Positions 39,805-48,227 of a stretch of 64,000 bases of DNA are shown piece after piece (the stretch's first letter is position 1; every line of letters starts with the position of its first letter). The DNA is taken from positions 248,001 through 312,000 of the forward strand of contig NZ_JABWRJ020000003.1 in assembly GCF_014268935.2 (NCBI RefSeq). Direction: 5' to 3'. A program made the position numbers and the translations under genes. The DNA comes from Pseudomonas peradeniyensis. Lineage in GTDB: Bacteria; Pseudomonadota; Gammaproteobacteria; Pseudomonadales; Pseudomonadaceae. The notes beneath the pieces were generated by a model. It did no database searches and was not told where the DNA came from. It saw only the letters and a list, made by a program, of their open reading frames with translations.

Positions 39805-41148
39805 CTACTCTCCTTGCGCCGTGGGCGCAGTGGCGCTGACCTCCAGCGTCACGCCATGACGGGCCGTCACCCGCACGTGCTGGCCCGGCTGCAGCGGTGT
39901 CGCGCACTGCGCCTGCCACTGTTCGCCCTGGGCCTGTACCGAGCCGCAGAACGGGTTGTCCGCGCGTACCTGGGTCACCGTCGCCAGGCTGCCCACCAGC
40001 CCGGCATCGCCACTGACCAGGGCTCGCCTGCGCGCCTTCAGCGCCATGCCCAGCACGCCGCCGAGCAACAGCGCCGACAGCATCGCCAGGCTGACGATCA
40101 GCGTCAGCGGAATGCCAAAGCCAGGGGCGTCGGTGTCCATCAGGATCACCGCGCCGACCACGAAGGCGACGATGCCGCCGAAGCCGATCACCCCGAAACT
40201 GGGCAGGAACGCCTCGGCGACCATGAACGCCACCCCGAGCAGGATCAACGCCACCCCGGCGTGGCTCACCGGCAGCAATTGCAGGGCGTACAGCGCCAGC
40301 AGCAGGCAGATGCCGCCGACCACGCCGCCGACCCCGGAGCCGGGGTTCATGAACTCGAACAACAGGCCGTACACGCCGATCATGATCAGGATCAGCGCCA
40401 CGCTGGGGTTGGTGATCACCGCCAGCAGGCGAGTGCGCCAGTCCGGCAGGTGCTCCACCATATTGGCGCCGGCGGTCTGCAGGGGCAGGGCCTGGCCGGC
40501 GACGGTCAGCGTCCGGCCATCGAGCTGGCGCAGCAGGTCGGGCAGGTCAGCGGCGACCAGGTCGATCACCTTCAGTCGTTGCGCTTCGCTGGCCGACAGG
40601 CTGACCGCCTCGCGCACGGCCTTTTCCGCCCAGTCGGCGTTGCGCCCGCGCAGTTGCGCCAGGCCGCGGATGTAGGCCGCGGCGTCGTTGACCTGTTTGC
40701 GGGCGAGGGTGTCCTGCTCGCTGTTCGCGGCGGGCTTTTCCTCCGTGCCGGGGACACCGATCTGTACCGGCGTCGCCGCGCCCAGGTTGGTCCCCGGGGC
40801 CATGGCCGCCACGTGGCTGGCGTAGAGGATGTAGGTGCCGGCGCTGGCCGCCCTGGCACCGCCCGGGGCGACGTAGGTGGCCACCGGCACCGTGCTTGCG
40901 AGGATGGCCTTGATGATCTGGCGCATGGCGCTGTCGAGCCCGCCGGGGGTGTCGAGGCGGATCACCACCAGCTGCGCGCCCTGGGCCTGCGCCTGGTCCA
41001 GCCCGCGCAACAGGTAGTCGGCACTGGCCGGGCCGATGGCGTCGTCGACGCTCAGCAGCCACACATTGGCGCCGGGCGCAGCCTGGCCGCCCGGGGCGAA
41101 GCCCAGGATCAGCAGCAACAGCAGCACGTGCCAGCGCCGGGCGATCAC
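39805..41148 (-). CDS. NfeD-family membrane serine protease
   Basis: A 447-residue long-form NfeD. A signal peptide (1-23) is followed by a ClpP-class protease domain with the catalytic Ser region ARAASAGTYILYASH and a downstream Lys. Then come four or more membrane helices and a C-terminal OB-fold NfeD domain (EQWQAQCATPLQPGQHVRV). The start is GTG at 41148, with GAGGTGA about eight bases upstream. It is cotranscribed with the slipin. Confidence 0.9.
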   Translation of the reverse strand: MIARRWHVLLLLLILGFAPGGQAAPGANVWLLSVDDAIGPASADYLLRGLDQAQAQGAQLVVIRLDTPGGLDSAMRQIIKAILASTVPVATYVAPGGARAASAGTYILYASHVAAMAPGTNLGAATPVQIGVPGTEEKPAANSEQDTLARKQVNDAAAYIRGLAQLRGRNADWAEKAVREAVSLSASEAQRLKVIDLVAADLPDLLRQLDGRTLTVAGQALPLQTAGANMVEHLPDWRTRLLAVITNPSVALILIMIGVYGLLFEFMNPGSGVGGVVGGICLLLALYALQLLPVSHAGVALILLGVAFMVAEAFLPSFGVIGFGGIVAFVVGAVILMDTDAPGFGIPLTLIVSLAMLSALLLGGVLGMALKARRRALVSGDAGLVGSLATVTQVRADNPFCGSVQAQGEQWQAQCATPLQPGQHVRVTARHGVTLEVSATAPTAQGE

Positions 41149-41244
41149 CTGTCGTCACCTCATGCGGACCTGTCCTTGAAGTTTAGCCGTGGCTGCCGGG
41201 CCACGGCCTAAACTTGAGGGTGGGGGCAAAACCGGAGGTGCATC

Positions 41245-41703
41245 ATGCGTATGGCCAAGACCCTTCAGCAGCGCCTGGACCAGGCCAACTGCGACTACGA
41301 CATCATTCCCCATCCCCATTCGGCCACCAGCCTGGAGTCGGCGCGCACGGCCGGCGTACCCGCCGAGCGGGTCGCCAAGTCGGTGATGCTCGATGACCGC
41401 CATGGCAACTACATCATGGCCGTGCTGCCGGCCAACCGGCACCTGGACATGACCGAGGTGCGCATGACCGGCGCCTGGCAGCTGACCCGCGAAAGCAACC
41501 TGCCGAGCCTGTTCGGCGATTGCGAGCGCGGCGCCATCCCGGCCCTGGGCGACGCCTACAACATTCCCATGCTGCTCGACCGGACCCTTACCCGCCAGGG
41601 TGATGTCTATCTCGAGGCAGGTGACCACGATCACCTTATCCACATGAGCATGGAGCAATACTTGAAACTGGTGCCGCACGCCGAAGTGCGCGAACTGAGC
41701 TGA
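41245..41703 (+). CDS. YbaK/EbsC-type aminoacyl-tRNA deacylase
   Basis: A 152-residue YbaK-domain protein (MRMAKTLQQRLDQANCDYDI; RVAKSVMLDDRHGNYIMAVLPAN; an AIPALGDAYNIP loop). Family members clear mischarged Cys- or Ala-tRNA(Pro). The conserved Lys of AKSVML would be the key residue. GGAGG precedes the ATG. The exact tRNA target is not predictable. Confidence 0.86.
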   Translation: MRMAKTLQQRLDQANCDYDIIPHPHSATSLESARTAGVPAERVAKSVMLDDRHGNYIMAVLPANRHLDMTEVRMTGAWQLTRESNLPSLFGDCERGAIPALGDAYNIPMLLDRTLTRQGDVYLEAGDHDHLIHMSMEQYLKLVPHAEVRELS

Positions 41704-41763
41704 TGCTCGCAACCCACGCCGGGCTGGCGTCGTGGACGACCGGCCCGGCCATAGGAGTGAATC

Positions 41764-42006
41764 ATGGAAGCGCCGATCCACAAGTTTTCCGAACTGTTCA
41801 AGCAACTGGGCCTGCCGGACGATGCGCTGGGCATCGACCAGTTCATCACCAGTCATTCGCCGCTCAAGGGGGATGTGAAGCTGGTGGATGCGCCGTTCTG
41901 GAACGAGTCCCAGCGTTCGTTCCTCAGGGACAGCATCCTTGAAGATGCCGATTGGGCGGAGCTGTTCGACCAACTCAACGAAGCGCTGCGCCGTCCCCGC
42001 CAATAA
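41764..42006 (+). CDS. DUF2789 family protein
   Basis: An 80-residue protein starting MEAPIHKFSELFKQLGLPDD, with FITSHSPLKGDVKLVDAPFW. It matches DUF2789, common in Pseudomonas, of unknown function. AGGAG precedes the ATG. It lies 60 bp after the YbaK gene and may be cotranscribed with it. Confidence 0.82.
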   Translation: MEAPIHKFSELFKQLGLPDDALGIDQFITSHSPLKGDVKLVDAPFWNESQRSFLRDSILEDADWAELFDQLNEALRRPRQ

Positions 42007-42076
42007 AGCGCCGAGCGGCACCTGATGGGTGATCGGGCCGTTGCTATGCTCAGGGAAAACAAGAGGGGATGGCGCA

Positions 42077-42715
42077 ATGAAAGATCCCTACGCACCAGGT
42101 TTCTGGTGCACCGTGACGATCCTGGGCACCCTGACCGCCGGCTACTTCTACGGTATCCGGCACACCCACACGATGAACCAGGCCGTGCAGTTTCTCTATG
42201 CCGCCGCCGCCGTGACCGCGGCGGTGGCGTTGTGCGGCCTGGCGTGGATCGCCTGGCAGCAGCTGCACCTGAACAGACGCGAAGTCGCCCAGGGACGAAC
42301 GTTGCTGACCATCTGGAACACCAAGGTCGCCCTGCGCCGGGTCGAGACGGTGTTCGACCGTTATTTCTGGGGCAGCTACTGGCACTCCGGGCGCACCTTC
42401 GAGGAGGTAATGGGCGAACTCAAGGGCACGCCGCTGGAGCAGAGCCTGGACGCCCTCAAGCGCCAGTGCCGGGAACTCGACCGGGAAGTGCACGACCATC
42501 ACCATCACTGGCTGGCCAATGCCCGCGACCTGTCCAGCGTGGCCACGGCCATGGCCCGCGAGCGCTACCAGCTGGACCTGTGCGACGCGCCGGCCCGTGA
42601 CGGCGGCAACACCGCCGTGCTCAACAGGGATCTGGAAGTGCTGGTGTACACCTGGTCGGCGCGCCTGCGCAGCTTCGACCATCAGCTGGACGAGCTGGAG
42701 CGCGCCTATCACTGA
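42077..42715 (+). CDS. Membrane protein of unknown function
   Basis: A 212-residue protein. Two hydrophobic segments lie near residues 10-27 (WCTVTILGTLTAGYFYG) and 40-62 (LYAAAAVTAAVALCGLAWIAW), followed by a cytoplasmic helical region with a His cluster (VHDHHHHWL). I do not recognise the family. ATG at 42077 follows GAGGGGATGG. It is convergent with the CBS gene, 6 bp apart. Confidence 0.68.
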   Translation: MKDPYAPGFWCTVTILGTLTAGYFYGIRHTHTMNQAVQFLYAAAAVTAAVALCGLAWIAWQQLHLNRREVAQGRTLLTIWNTKVALRRVETVFDRYFWGSYWHSGRTFEEVMGELKGTPLEQSLDALKRQCRELDREVHDHHHHWLANARDLSSVATAMARERYQLDLCDAPARDGGNTAVLNRDLEVLVYTWSARLRSFDHQLDELERAYH

Positions 42716-42721
42716 GTAGGG

Positions 42722-43159
42722 TCATTCACCGCGGATGTACTGCTCCAGTTGCAGGATCAGGTTGGCCTGTTCGGCAATGGTTTCCTTGACCAGGTCGCCG
42801 ATCGACAGCAACCCGAGCAGCTTGCCTTCGTGAACCACCGGCAGGTGGCGCAGATGGCGGTTGGTCATCAGGTTCATGCAGTACTCGAGGTTCTGCTTGG
42901 GCTCAACCGTGACCACCGGAGAACTCATGATGTCGCGTACCGGCGTGGCCGCCGAGGAGCGACCCTTGAGCACCAGCTTGCGGGCGTAGTCGCGTTCGCT
43001 GACGATTCCCACCACCTGGTCGTTCTCCACCACCGGCAGTGCACCGACGTTCTTCTCCGCCAGCAGCCTCAAGGCATCCAGCACCGAGTCGTCAGGGTTG
43101 ATGGTATAGACGGTGTGGTGCTGGGATTTGGCTTTGAGGATTTGTTCGACGTTCTTCAT
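42722..43159 (-). CDS. Two-CBS-domain protein
   Basis: A 145-residue protein with two CBS domains in tandem (TINPDDSVLDALRLLAEKNVGALPVV and TVEPKQNLEYCMNLMTNRHLRHLPVV) and a short C-terminal helix. Such proteins bind adenosine nucleotides and signal energy state to partners; the partner is unknown. ATG at 43159 is the family start. The longer frame to 43246 is not supported. Confidence 0.9.
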   Translation of the reverse strand: MKNVEQILKAKSQHHTVYTINPDDSVLDALRLLAEKNVGALPVVENDQVVGIVSERDYARKLVLKGRSSAATPVRDIMSSPVVTVEPKQNLEYCMNLMTNRHLRHLPVVHEGKLLGLLSIGDLVKETIAEQANLILQLEQYIRGE

Positions 43160-43276
43160 ACGGGCCTCTGTGGGTGGAAACGCGACGTGTCGGAGTAAAT
43201 AAAGCATCCGGCACGGCGCTCTGCACGGCAATGCAGGAAACGGCATCGAGGTGATTGAAAAACGTCATCGCGGCAA

Positions 43277-43295
43277 GGGGCCGCAACGCGGCCCC
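43277..43295. terminator. Hairpin after the M20 peptidase gene
   Basis: GGGGCCGC and GCGGCCCC form an 8-bp stem with a three-base loop, 10 bp beyond the peptidase stop codon. No T-run follows on the minus strand. Confidence 0.45.
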
Positions 43296-43305
43296 AAGTG
43301 GGTCA

Positions 43306-45036
43306 TCAGAGCTTCGGCATCTGCCCGATCCGCGCCACCATCTCGCTGACGATCTGCAGGTCGAGCATGAACTGCTCCACGGTCTTGAACTCGTTGTCAT
43401 TGTGCCCGGTGTACTTCACGTCCGGCATGGCCAGGCCGAACTGCACGCCGTTGGGCAGGTCATGCACCGAGGTGGCGCCGGCGGAGGTGCCGTACTCGTG
43501 CTTCATGCCCAGGTTCTCGCTGGCCACGGCCAGCAGGGCCTTGACCCATTCGCCTTCGGGGTTGCGGTACATCGGCGCGTCGAGGGTGTAGTCGAAGGCC
43601 ACCTGGGTCTTGCTCTTGGCTTTCCAGCCATCGAGCTTGCCGGCGATCTCGCCCTTCAGGGTGTCGAGCGCCTTGCCCTTGGGAATGCGCAGGTTCACCG
43701 CCAGCTTCAGCGCCTTGTCATCCAGGCCGACGAAGGTCAGCGAGGTGGTCAGCGGGCCCATGAAGTCGTCCTTGAAGCCGACGCCGAGCTTGTTGCCCAG
43801 GTAGTCCAGCCCCCAGTTGTCGGCGGCGTAGCGGGCGGCGTCGGTAATGTGGTTGTGCTTGAGCGGCACATCCTTGCCAAGGCCGTTGAGGAAGTCGAGC
43901 ATGCGCGCCACCGGGTTGACCCCGGACTCGGGCTCGGAGGAGTGCGCCGACACGCCGGTCACGGTCAGCAGCACCTGCTTGCCGTCGACCTTGGCGTCGA
44001 TGCTGAAGTCGCCACCATGGCGTTTGGCGTAGGCCGCGCCGGCCTTGTTCAGCGCCTTGGCCAGGTCGGCCGGCTTGTCGCCGGTCAATGTCGCCACCGA
44101 GCTGCCGGGGATCTGGTTGGTGGCCAGGCCGCCGGTGAGGTTGATCACCTCGGCGCCTTTGCCGTCACCGGCACGCTTGGCGAAGGTGGCCATGACGGTG
44201 CCATAGCCCTTCTCGGCGATCACCACCGGGTAGCCGCCGTCCAGCGCCAGGTTGTAGTCGGGGGTGGCGTTGCGTTCGAAGTAGTAGGGGATGGCGTCGC
44301 CGGTGGTTTCCTCGGTGGTGTCCACCAGCAGCTTGAACTGGCGCGCCAGCGGCAGCTTCTCGTCCTTGGCCACCTTCAGCGCGTACAGCGCGACGACGAT
44401 GCCGTTCTTGTCGTCCTCGGTGCCGCGGCCATACATGCGGTCGCCCACCAGGGTGACCTTGAACGGGTCGAGCTTGGTGCCGTCCTTGAGCTTCCAGTTT
44501 TCCGGAGTGACCGGTACCACGTCGGCGTGGGCGTGGATGCCGATCACTTCCTTGCCTTCACCGAGGGTGATCTCGTAGACGCGGTTGTCGATGTTGCGGA
44601 ACGTCAGGCCGAAGCCCTCGGCCAGGGCCTTGATCTTGTCGGCGATCTTGAGAAATTCCGGGTTCTCGTGCTGCGCCACGCCCTCTTTGCGGTAGGTCGG
44701 GATCTCCACCAGCTCGCGCAGGGTTTCCTTGGCGGCCTTGCCGTACTTGATGCGGGTGTACAGGCCCAGCAGGCGGTTGATCTCGTCCTGCTGCTCGGCA
44801 CTCAGCGGCTTGCCGGCCAGGTACAGCTTGAGGGTGTCATCCAGCTTGTCGGCCTTGGCCAGGTCGCTGCCGGCCAGCTTGCCGAGGAACTGCTTGAAGT
44901 CGGCCGGGTCGCTGCCGTCGTAGGCCTTGATGATGGCGGCGGACTGCTGCTGGGAGAGGTTGGCCTGGGCCGGGATCGAGAATATGGCCACGCTGGCCAG
45001 CAGGAGCGATGCGGCGGATAGCTTGGTAAATGGCAT
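43306..45036 (-). CDS. Exported M20-family dipeptidase
   Basis: A 576-residue zinc peptidase with a signal peptide (1-25, ending IPAQANLS). Metal ligands are in GIHAHADVVPV, GRGTEDDKNGI and LVDTTEETTGD (paired Glu), with the second His in SAHSSEPESGVNP and a further His near the C-terminus. It resembles PepV-type dipeptidases but is exported, so it should trim periplasmic peptides. ATG at 45036 is likely; an ATG 12 bp upstream has its AAGGA too close. It is divergent from the transglutaminase-like gene. Confidence 0.86.
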   Translation of the reverse strand: MPFTKLSAASLLLASVAIFSIPAQANLSQQQSAAIIKAYDGSDPADFKQFLGKLAGSDLAKADKLDDTLKLYLAGKPLSAEQQDEINRLLGLYTRIKYGKAAKETLRELVEIPTYRKEGVAQHENPEFLKIADKIKALAEGFGLTFRNIDNRVYEITLGEGKEVIGIHAHADVVPVTPENWKLKDGTKLDPFKVTLVGDRMYGRGTEDDKNGIVVALYALKVAKDEKLPLARQFKLLVDTTEETTGDAIPYYFERNATPDYNLALDGGYPVVIAEKGYGTVMATFAKRAGDGKGAEVINLTGGLATNQIPGSSVATLTGDKPADLAKALNKAGAAYAKRHGGDFSIDAKVDGKQVLLTVTGVSAHSSEPESGVNPVARMLDFLNGLGKDVPLKHNHITDAARYAADNWGLDYLGNKLGVGFKDDFMGPLTTSLTFVGLDDKALKLAVNLRIPKGKALDTLKGEIAGKLDGWKAKSKTQVAFDYTLDAPMYRNPEGEWVKALLAVASENLGMKHEYGTSAGATSVHDLPNGVQFGLAMPDVKYTGHNDNEFKTVEQFMLDLQIVSEMVARIGQMPKL

Positions 45037-45197
45037 GGGGGTGCGCATTCCTTTGCAAGGGGTGGAGGGTGACCGTTTACGCAAACGGAAGATGCCCACG
45101 CTATCACCAATGACCACCGGCACGGGAGAGGTGGCAATGTGCTTTTCTGCACAAACGTGCAAGCGTTCATATACGGCGCGGTCTGCAGGTTTATGAC

Positions 45198-45216
45198 AAA
45201 AATGCGTATCATTAGC
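45198..45216. promoter_or_regulatory. Candidate Fur box in the divergent promoter
   Basis: AAAAATGCGTATCATTAGC agrees with the 19-bp Fur consensus at 13 positions by hand. It lies 41 bp upstream of the transglutaminase-like gene and 161 bp from the peptidase gene. Confidence 0.4.
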
Positions 45217-45257
45217 GTTTTTTGTAATAACCCTCGCGTCACAAGAGAAGGATCCTC

Positions 45258-47108
45258 ATGTTCATGTCTTACCTTGCACCCCTGGCCGGGGTGCTGGCAT
45301 TCACCCTGGCCTGCATCGCGCCTGCCCAGGCCCGGGACGATGGCACCGACCACTCCGTCACCCTTGAAAAGGTCGTGCAGACCTTCACCGTGCAGCGCGA
45401 CGGCAGTTTCCAGGTCGCGGTCGAATCGGTCTCGCGCATCAACGAAGAGCGCGCCATCCAGGCCAAGGCCCAGCAAGCACTGAGCTACAACCGTGGGTAC
45501 GAGACCCTGGAGGTCGACCAGGCCTTCACCCAGAAGCCCGACGGGCGCAAGGTCATGGTCGATGCCTCGCAGATCAAGGAGCAGCAGGAGCAGGCGTCCA
45601 CCTACGCGCCGATGTTCCAGGACTCCCGGGTCAAGGTGGTGATCTTCCCGGAAGTGGCCGTCGGCGACCGCCTGGTGCTGCGCTACAAGCGCCATCGCAC
45701 CACCGCGCTGTTCCCCGGCCATTTCGAGGACCTCACCGCGGCGGAATTCCACCCCGTGGGGCAGTTCTCGCTGATCTACGACCTGCCGGCGGACCTGCCG
45801 CTGTATGCCGACGCCCGTGGTTTCAAGGCGTCCACGCCCAAGGCCGGCAAGGGCCGCAAGGTCTACCGCTGGGACTTCGTGCCGACCGACAGGGCCAGGA
45901 TCGAGGCGAGCGCCGTGTCCTACCTGGACTATGGCCAGTACCTCGCGGTCTCGACCTTCAAGGACTACGCAGGGCTTGCCGCCAGCTACCAGGCGCGCGC
46001 CGACGTGCAAGTGACACCGGCCATTGCCGCGTTGGCCGGACAATTGACGGCGAACCTGCCCGACGCCCGGGCCAAGGCGCTCAAGCTCAGCGACTGGGTG
46101 CGTGAGAACATCCGCTACGTGGCGGTCTATGTCGGTGCCGGCGGCGTGGTTCCGCACGCGGCGCAGAGCGTGCTCGACAACCGCTATGGCGACTGCAAGG
46201 ACCATGTGGCCCTGCTCGAGGCGCTGCTCAAGGCGGCGGGTATCGAGAGCTCGCCGGCGCTGATCAACCTCGGCAATGCCTACCAGTTGCCGAAGGTGCC
46301 GACACTCGGTGTGCTCAACCATGTGCTGACCTATGTGCCGAGCCTCGACCTGTACCTGGACTCGACCGACCCGTCGGTGGCCGCCGGTTACCTGCCGCTG
46401 ATGGACCTGGACAAGACCACGCTGCTGACCGCCACCGGCGCGTTCGGCAAGACCCCGGCCACCCAGTTCGGCAAGCAGGTCGGTGAAATGCTGTTCAAGG
46501 TCAAGGACACGGGTGCCGCGGACTTCACCGGCGACTCGACCATCGAAGGCTGGGCCAGCGAGGTCAACCGTTATGGCGCCAAGACGATGAAACCGACGGA
46601 CCTCGATCGCATCGTCGAGCAGGTGCTCAACGCCTACGGGCAACGGGGCAGCGGCAAGATCCTGATCCAGCCGTCGACGGTGCCGGAGCACTTCCGCAGC
46701 CAGGTCCAGGGCCATACCGAGAACCTGGTGAACCTGCCCGGCCCGGTGGGCGTGCCAGCCCTGAGCAGCCTGGTGGGCGGCATCGCCCAATCGGTCTATG
46801 GCTTTGCCACCGAGAACGAGCGCACCCAGGGCTTCGTCTGCATCTCCAACGAAACGCTGGAGCAGTCGCGCTTCGAGTTCCCGGCTGGCGTCACCGTCCT
46901 GGCGACGCCCAAGGCCGTTGCCGTGAAGGAAGGCAGTTTCGACTACAGCGCCCGTTACACCCGTGACGGCAACGCCGTGGTGGTCGAGCGTCGCATGCAG
47001 TTCAAGCACCCGAAGGCGGTGTGCACGCCTGAGGAGTTCAAGGCGATGAAGCCGGTCATCGAGACCATGGTCCGGGACCTGCAAGGCCAGATCATCGTGC
47101 AGGGCTGA
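45258..47108 (+). CDS. Exported DUF3857 / transglutaminase-like protein
   Basis: A 616-residue protein. A signal peptide (1-25, ending APAQARD) is followed by a DUF3857 domain (about 40-230) and a transglutaminase-like core. The catalytic triad is seen as Cys in DNRYGDCKDHVALLEALLK, His in GVLNHVLTYVP and Asp in LYLDSTDPSVA. A C-terminal beta domain follows. The role is unknown; it may crosslink or cleave envelope proteins. AAGGA precedes the first ATG, and a second ATG lies two codons later. A strong terminator follows. Confidence 0.85.
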   Translation: MFMSYLAPLAGVLAFTLACIAPAQARDDGTDHSVTLEKVVQTFTVQRDGSFQVAVESVSRINEERAIQAKAQQALSYNRGYETLEVDQAFTQKPDGRKVMVDASQIKEQQEQASTYAPMFQDSRVKVVIFPEVAVGDRLVLRYKRHRTTALFPGHFEDLTAAEFHPVGQFSLIYDLPADLPLYADARGFKASTPKAGKGRKVYRWDFVPTDRARIEASAVSYLDYGQYLAVSTFKDYAGLAASYQARADVQVTPAIAALAGQLTANLPDARAKALKLSDWVRENIRYVAVYVGAGGVVPHAAQSVLDNRYGDCKDHVALLEALLKAAGIESSPALINLGNAYQLPKVPTLGVLNHVLTYVPSLDLYLDSTDPSVAAGYLPLMDLDKTTLLTATGAFGKTPATQFGKQVGEMLFKVKDTGAADFTGDSTIEGWASEVNRYGAKTMKPTDLDRIVEQVLNAYGQRGSGKILIQPSTVPEHFRSQVQGHTENLVNLPGPVGVPALSSLVGGIAQSVYGFATENERTQGFVCISNETLEQSRFEFPAGVTVLATPKAVAVKEGSFDYSARYTRDGNAVVVERRMQFKHPKAVCTPEEFKAMKPVIETMVRDLQGQIIVQG

Positions 47109-47119
47109 GGCCCGGAAAC

Positions 47120-47158
47120 GCAAAAGCCCCGCCAGAGCGATCTGAGCGGGGCTTTTGC
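47120..47158. terminator. Rho-independent terminator
   Basis: GCAAAAGCCCCGC and GCGGGGCTTTTGC form a 13-bp stem around a 13-base loop. It serves the transglutaminase-like gene and probably tRNA-Arg from the other side. Confidence 0.85.
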
Positions 47159-47200
47159 TTGCCGGCACCGGTGAAAACACACGGGTGAAGGCTGATGTCA

Positions 47201-47277
47201 TGGCGCACTCGGCGGGATTCGAACCCACGACCCCTGCCTTCGGAGGGCAGTACTCTATCCAGCTGAGCTACGAGTGC
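47201..47277 (-). tRNA. tRNA-Arg (anticodon CCG)
   Basis: A complete 77-base cloverleaf with encoded CCA. The 5' end reads GCACTCGTAGCTCAGCTGGA, the anticodon stem-loop is CTGCC-CTCCGAA-GGCAG, and the T arm contains GGTTCGAATCC. The anticodon CCG reads the Arg codon CGG. A TATCAT -10 box lies upstream on the minus strand. Confidence 0.95.
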
Positions 47278-47363
47278 AACGGGCCGCATGATACCCATCT
47301 GTGTCGGTGGCGTCCATGGCCTTGATCTGTGGAGTTTTTTCCCGGGGGGACAGCGGGTGCCGG

Positions 47364-48227
47364 TCACAGTGCGATCAGCTCCGGCCGCAGCCCCTCCACC
47401 CGCTGTCCCGCAGGCTTGAGATATCCGCCATCCCCGGTGATCTGGTGCAGGACCTTTTCGCGCAAGCCATGCAATGCCACCCCGGTGCGCTGGCGCGGGT
47501 GCGGCAGGTCGATTTCCACCACCGCCTTGATCCGCCCCGGCCTCGGCTCCAGCACCACCACCCGGTCGGCCAGGTAGGTTGCCTCCTCGGCATCGTGGGT
47601 GACCAGCAGGATGGTGATGCCCGAGCGTTCGCGAATCGCCAGCAGTTCGTCCTGCAGCTGTTGACGGGTCAGCGCGTCGAGGGCGCCGAAGGGTTCGTCC
47701 AGCAGCAGGATCCGTGGGCTGGCCACCAGGCCACGGGCGATGGCCACGCGCTGGGCCATGCCGCCGGACAGCTGGTGTGGATAGGCCGATTCGAAGCCGA
47801 CCAGGCCCACCAGTTGCACGTACTCGTGCACGCGCCGGGCGCGCTCGCCCTGGGTGAGCGTCTCGTTGACCAGCCCCAGGCCAATGTTCTGCGCCACCGT
47901 CAGCCATGGGAACAGACGGTGCTCCTGGAACACGATGCCGCGTTCGCCGCCGATGCCGTCGACCGGCTGGCCGTCGACCCGGATCGTGCCGCTGTAGTCG
48001 GTGTCCAGCCCCACCAGCAGGCGCAGCAGGGTGGACTTGCCGCAGCCGGAGGAGCCGACGATGGCGATGAACTCGCCTTCGTTGATCGACAGGTCGAAGT
48101 CGCGGATCGCCTCGAACGGCTGGCCATCGACGCTGAAGGTCTTGCCGACCCCCTCGAAACTGACCAGCGGCGGCGTGGCGTCGGGTTGGTTGGCCGCGTG
48201 CAGGGCCGGGGTGATGAAGGCGTTCAT
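47364..48227 (-). CDS. atsC: Sulfate-ester ABC importer, ATPase
   Basis: A 287-residue ABC ATPase of the sulfonate/taurine/nitrate type. Walker A is GSSGCGKSTLLRL, the signature is LSGGMAQRVAIARGL, Walker B is LLLDEPFGALDALTR and the switch His is in LLVTHDAEEA. It powers the permease encoded by the gene upstream, whose stop codon overlaps its ATG. The name follows the ats cluster of P. putida S-313 and rests mainly on the AtsK gene nearby. Confidence 0.87.
   Translation of the reverse strand: MNAFITPALHAANQPDATPPLVSFEGVGKTFSVDGQPFEAIRDFDLSINEGEFIAIVGSSGCGKSTLLRLLVGLDTDYSGTIRVDGQPVDGIGGERGIVFQEHRLFPWLTVAQNIGLGLVNETLTQGERARRVHEYVQLVGLVGFESAYPHQLSGGMAQRVAIARGLVASPRILLLDEPFGALDALTRQQLQDELLAIRERSGITILLVTHDAEEATYLADRVVVLEPRPGRIKAVVEIDLPHPRQRTGVALHGLREKVLHQITGDGGYLKPAGQRVEGLRPELIAL

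Noticed and set aside
44802..47228. 808-codon minus-strand frame
   Set aside because: It is opposite the transglutaminase-like gene and runs through the terminator and into tRNA-Arg.
47201..47277. tRNA-Arg as an integration site
   Set aside because: No integrase and no repeated 3' tRNA segment were seen on either side.
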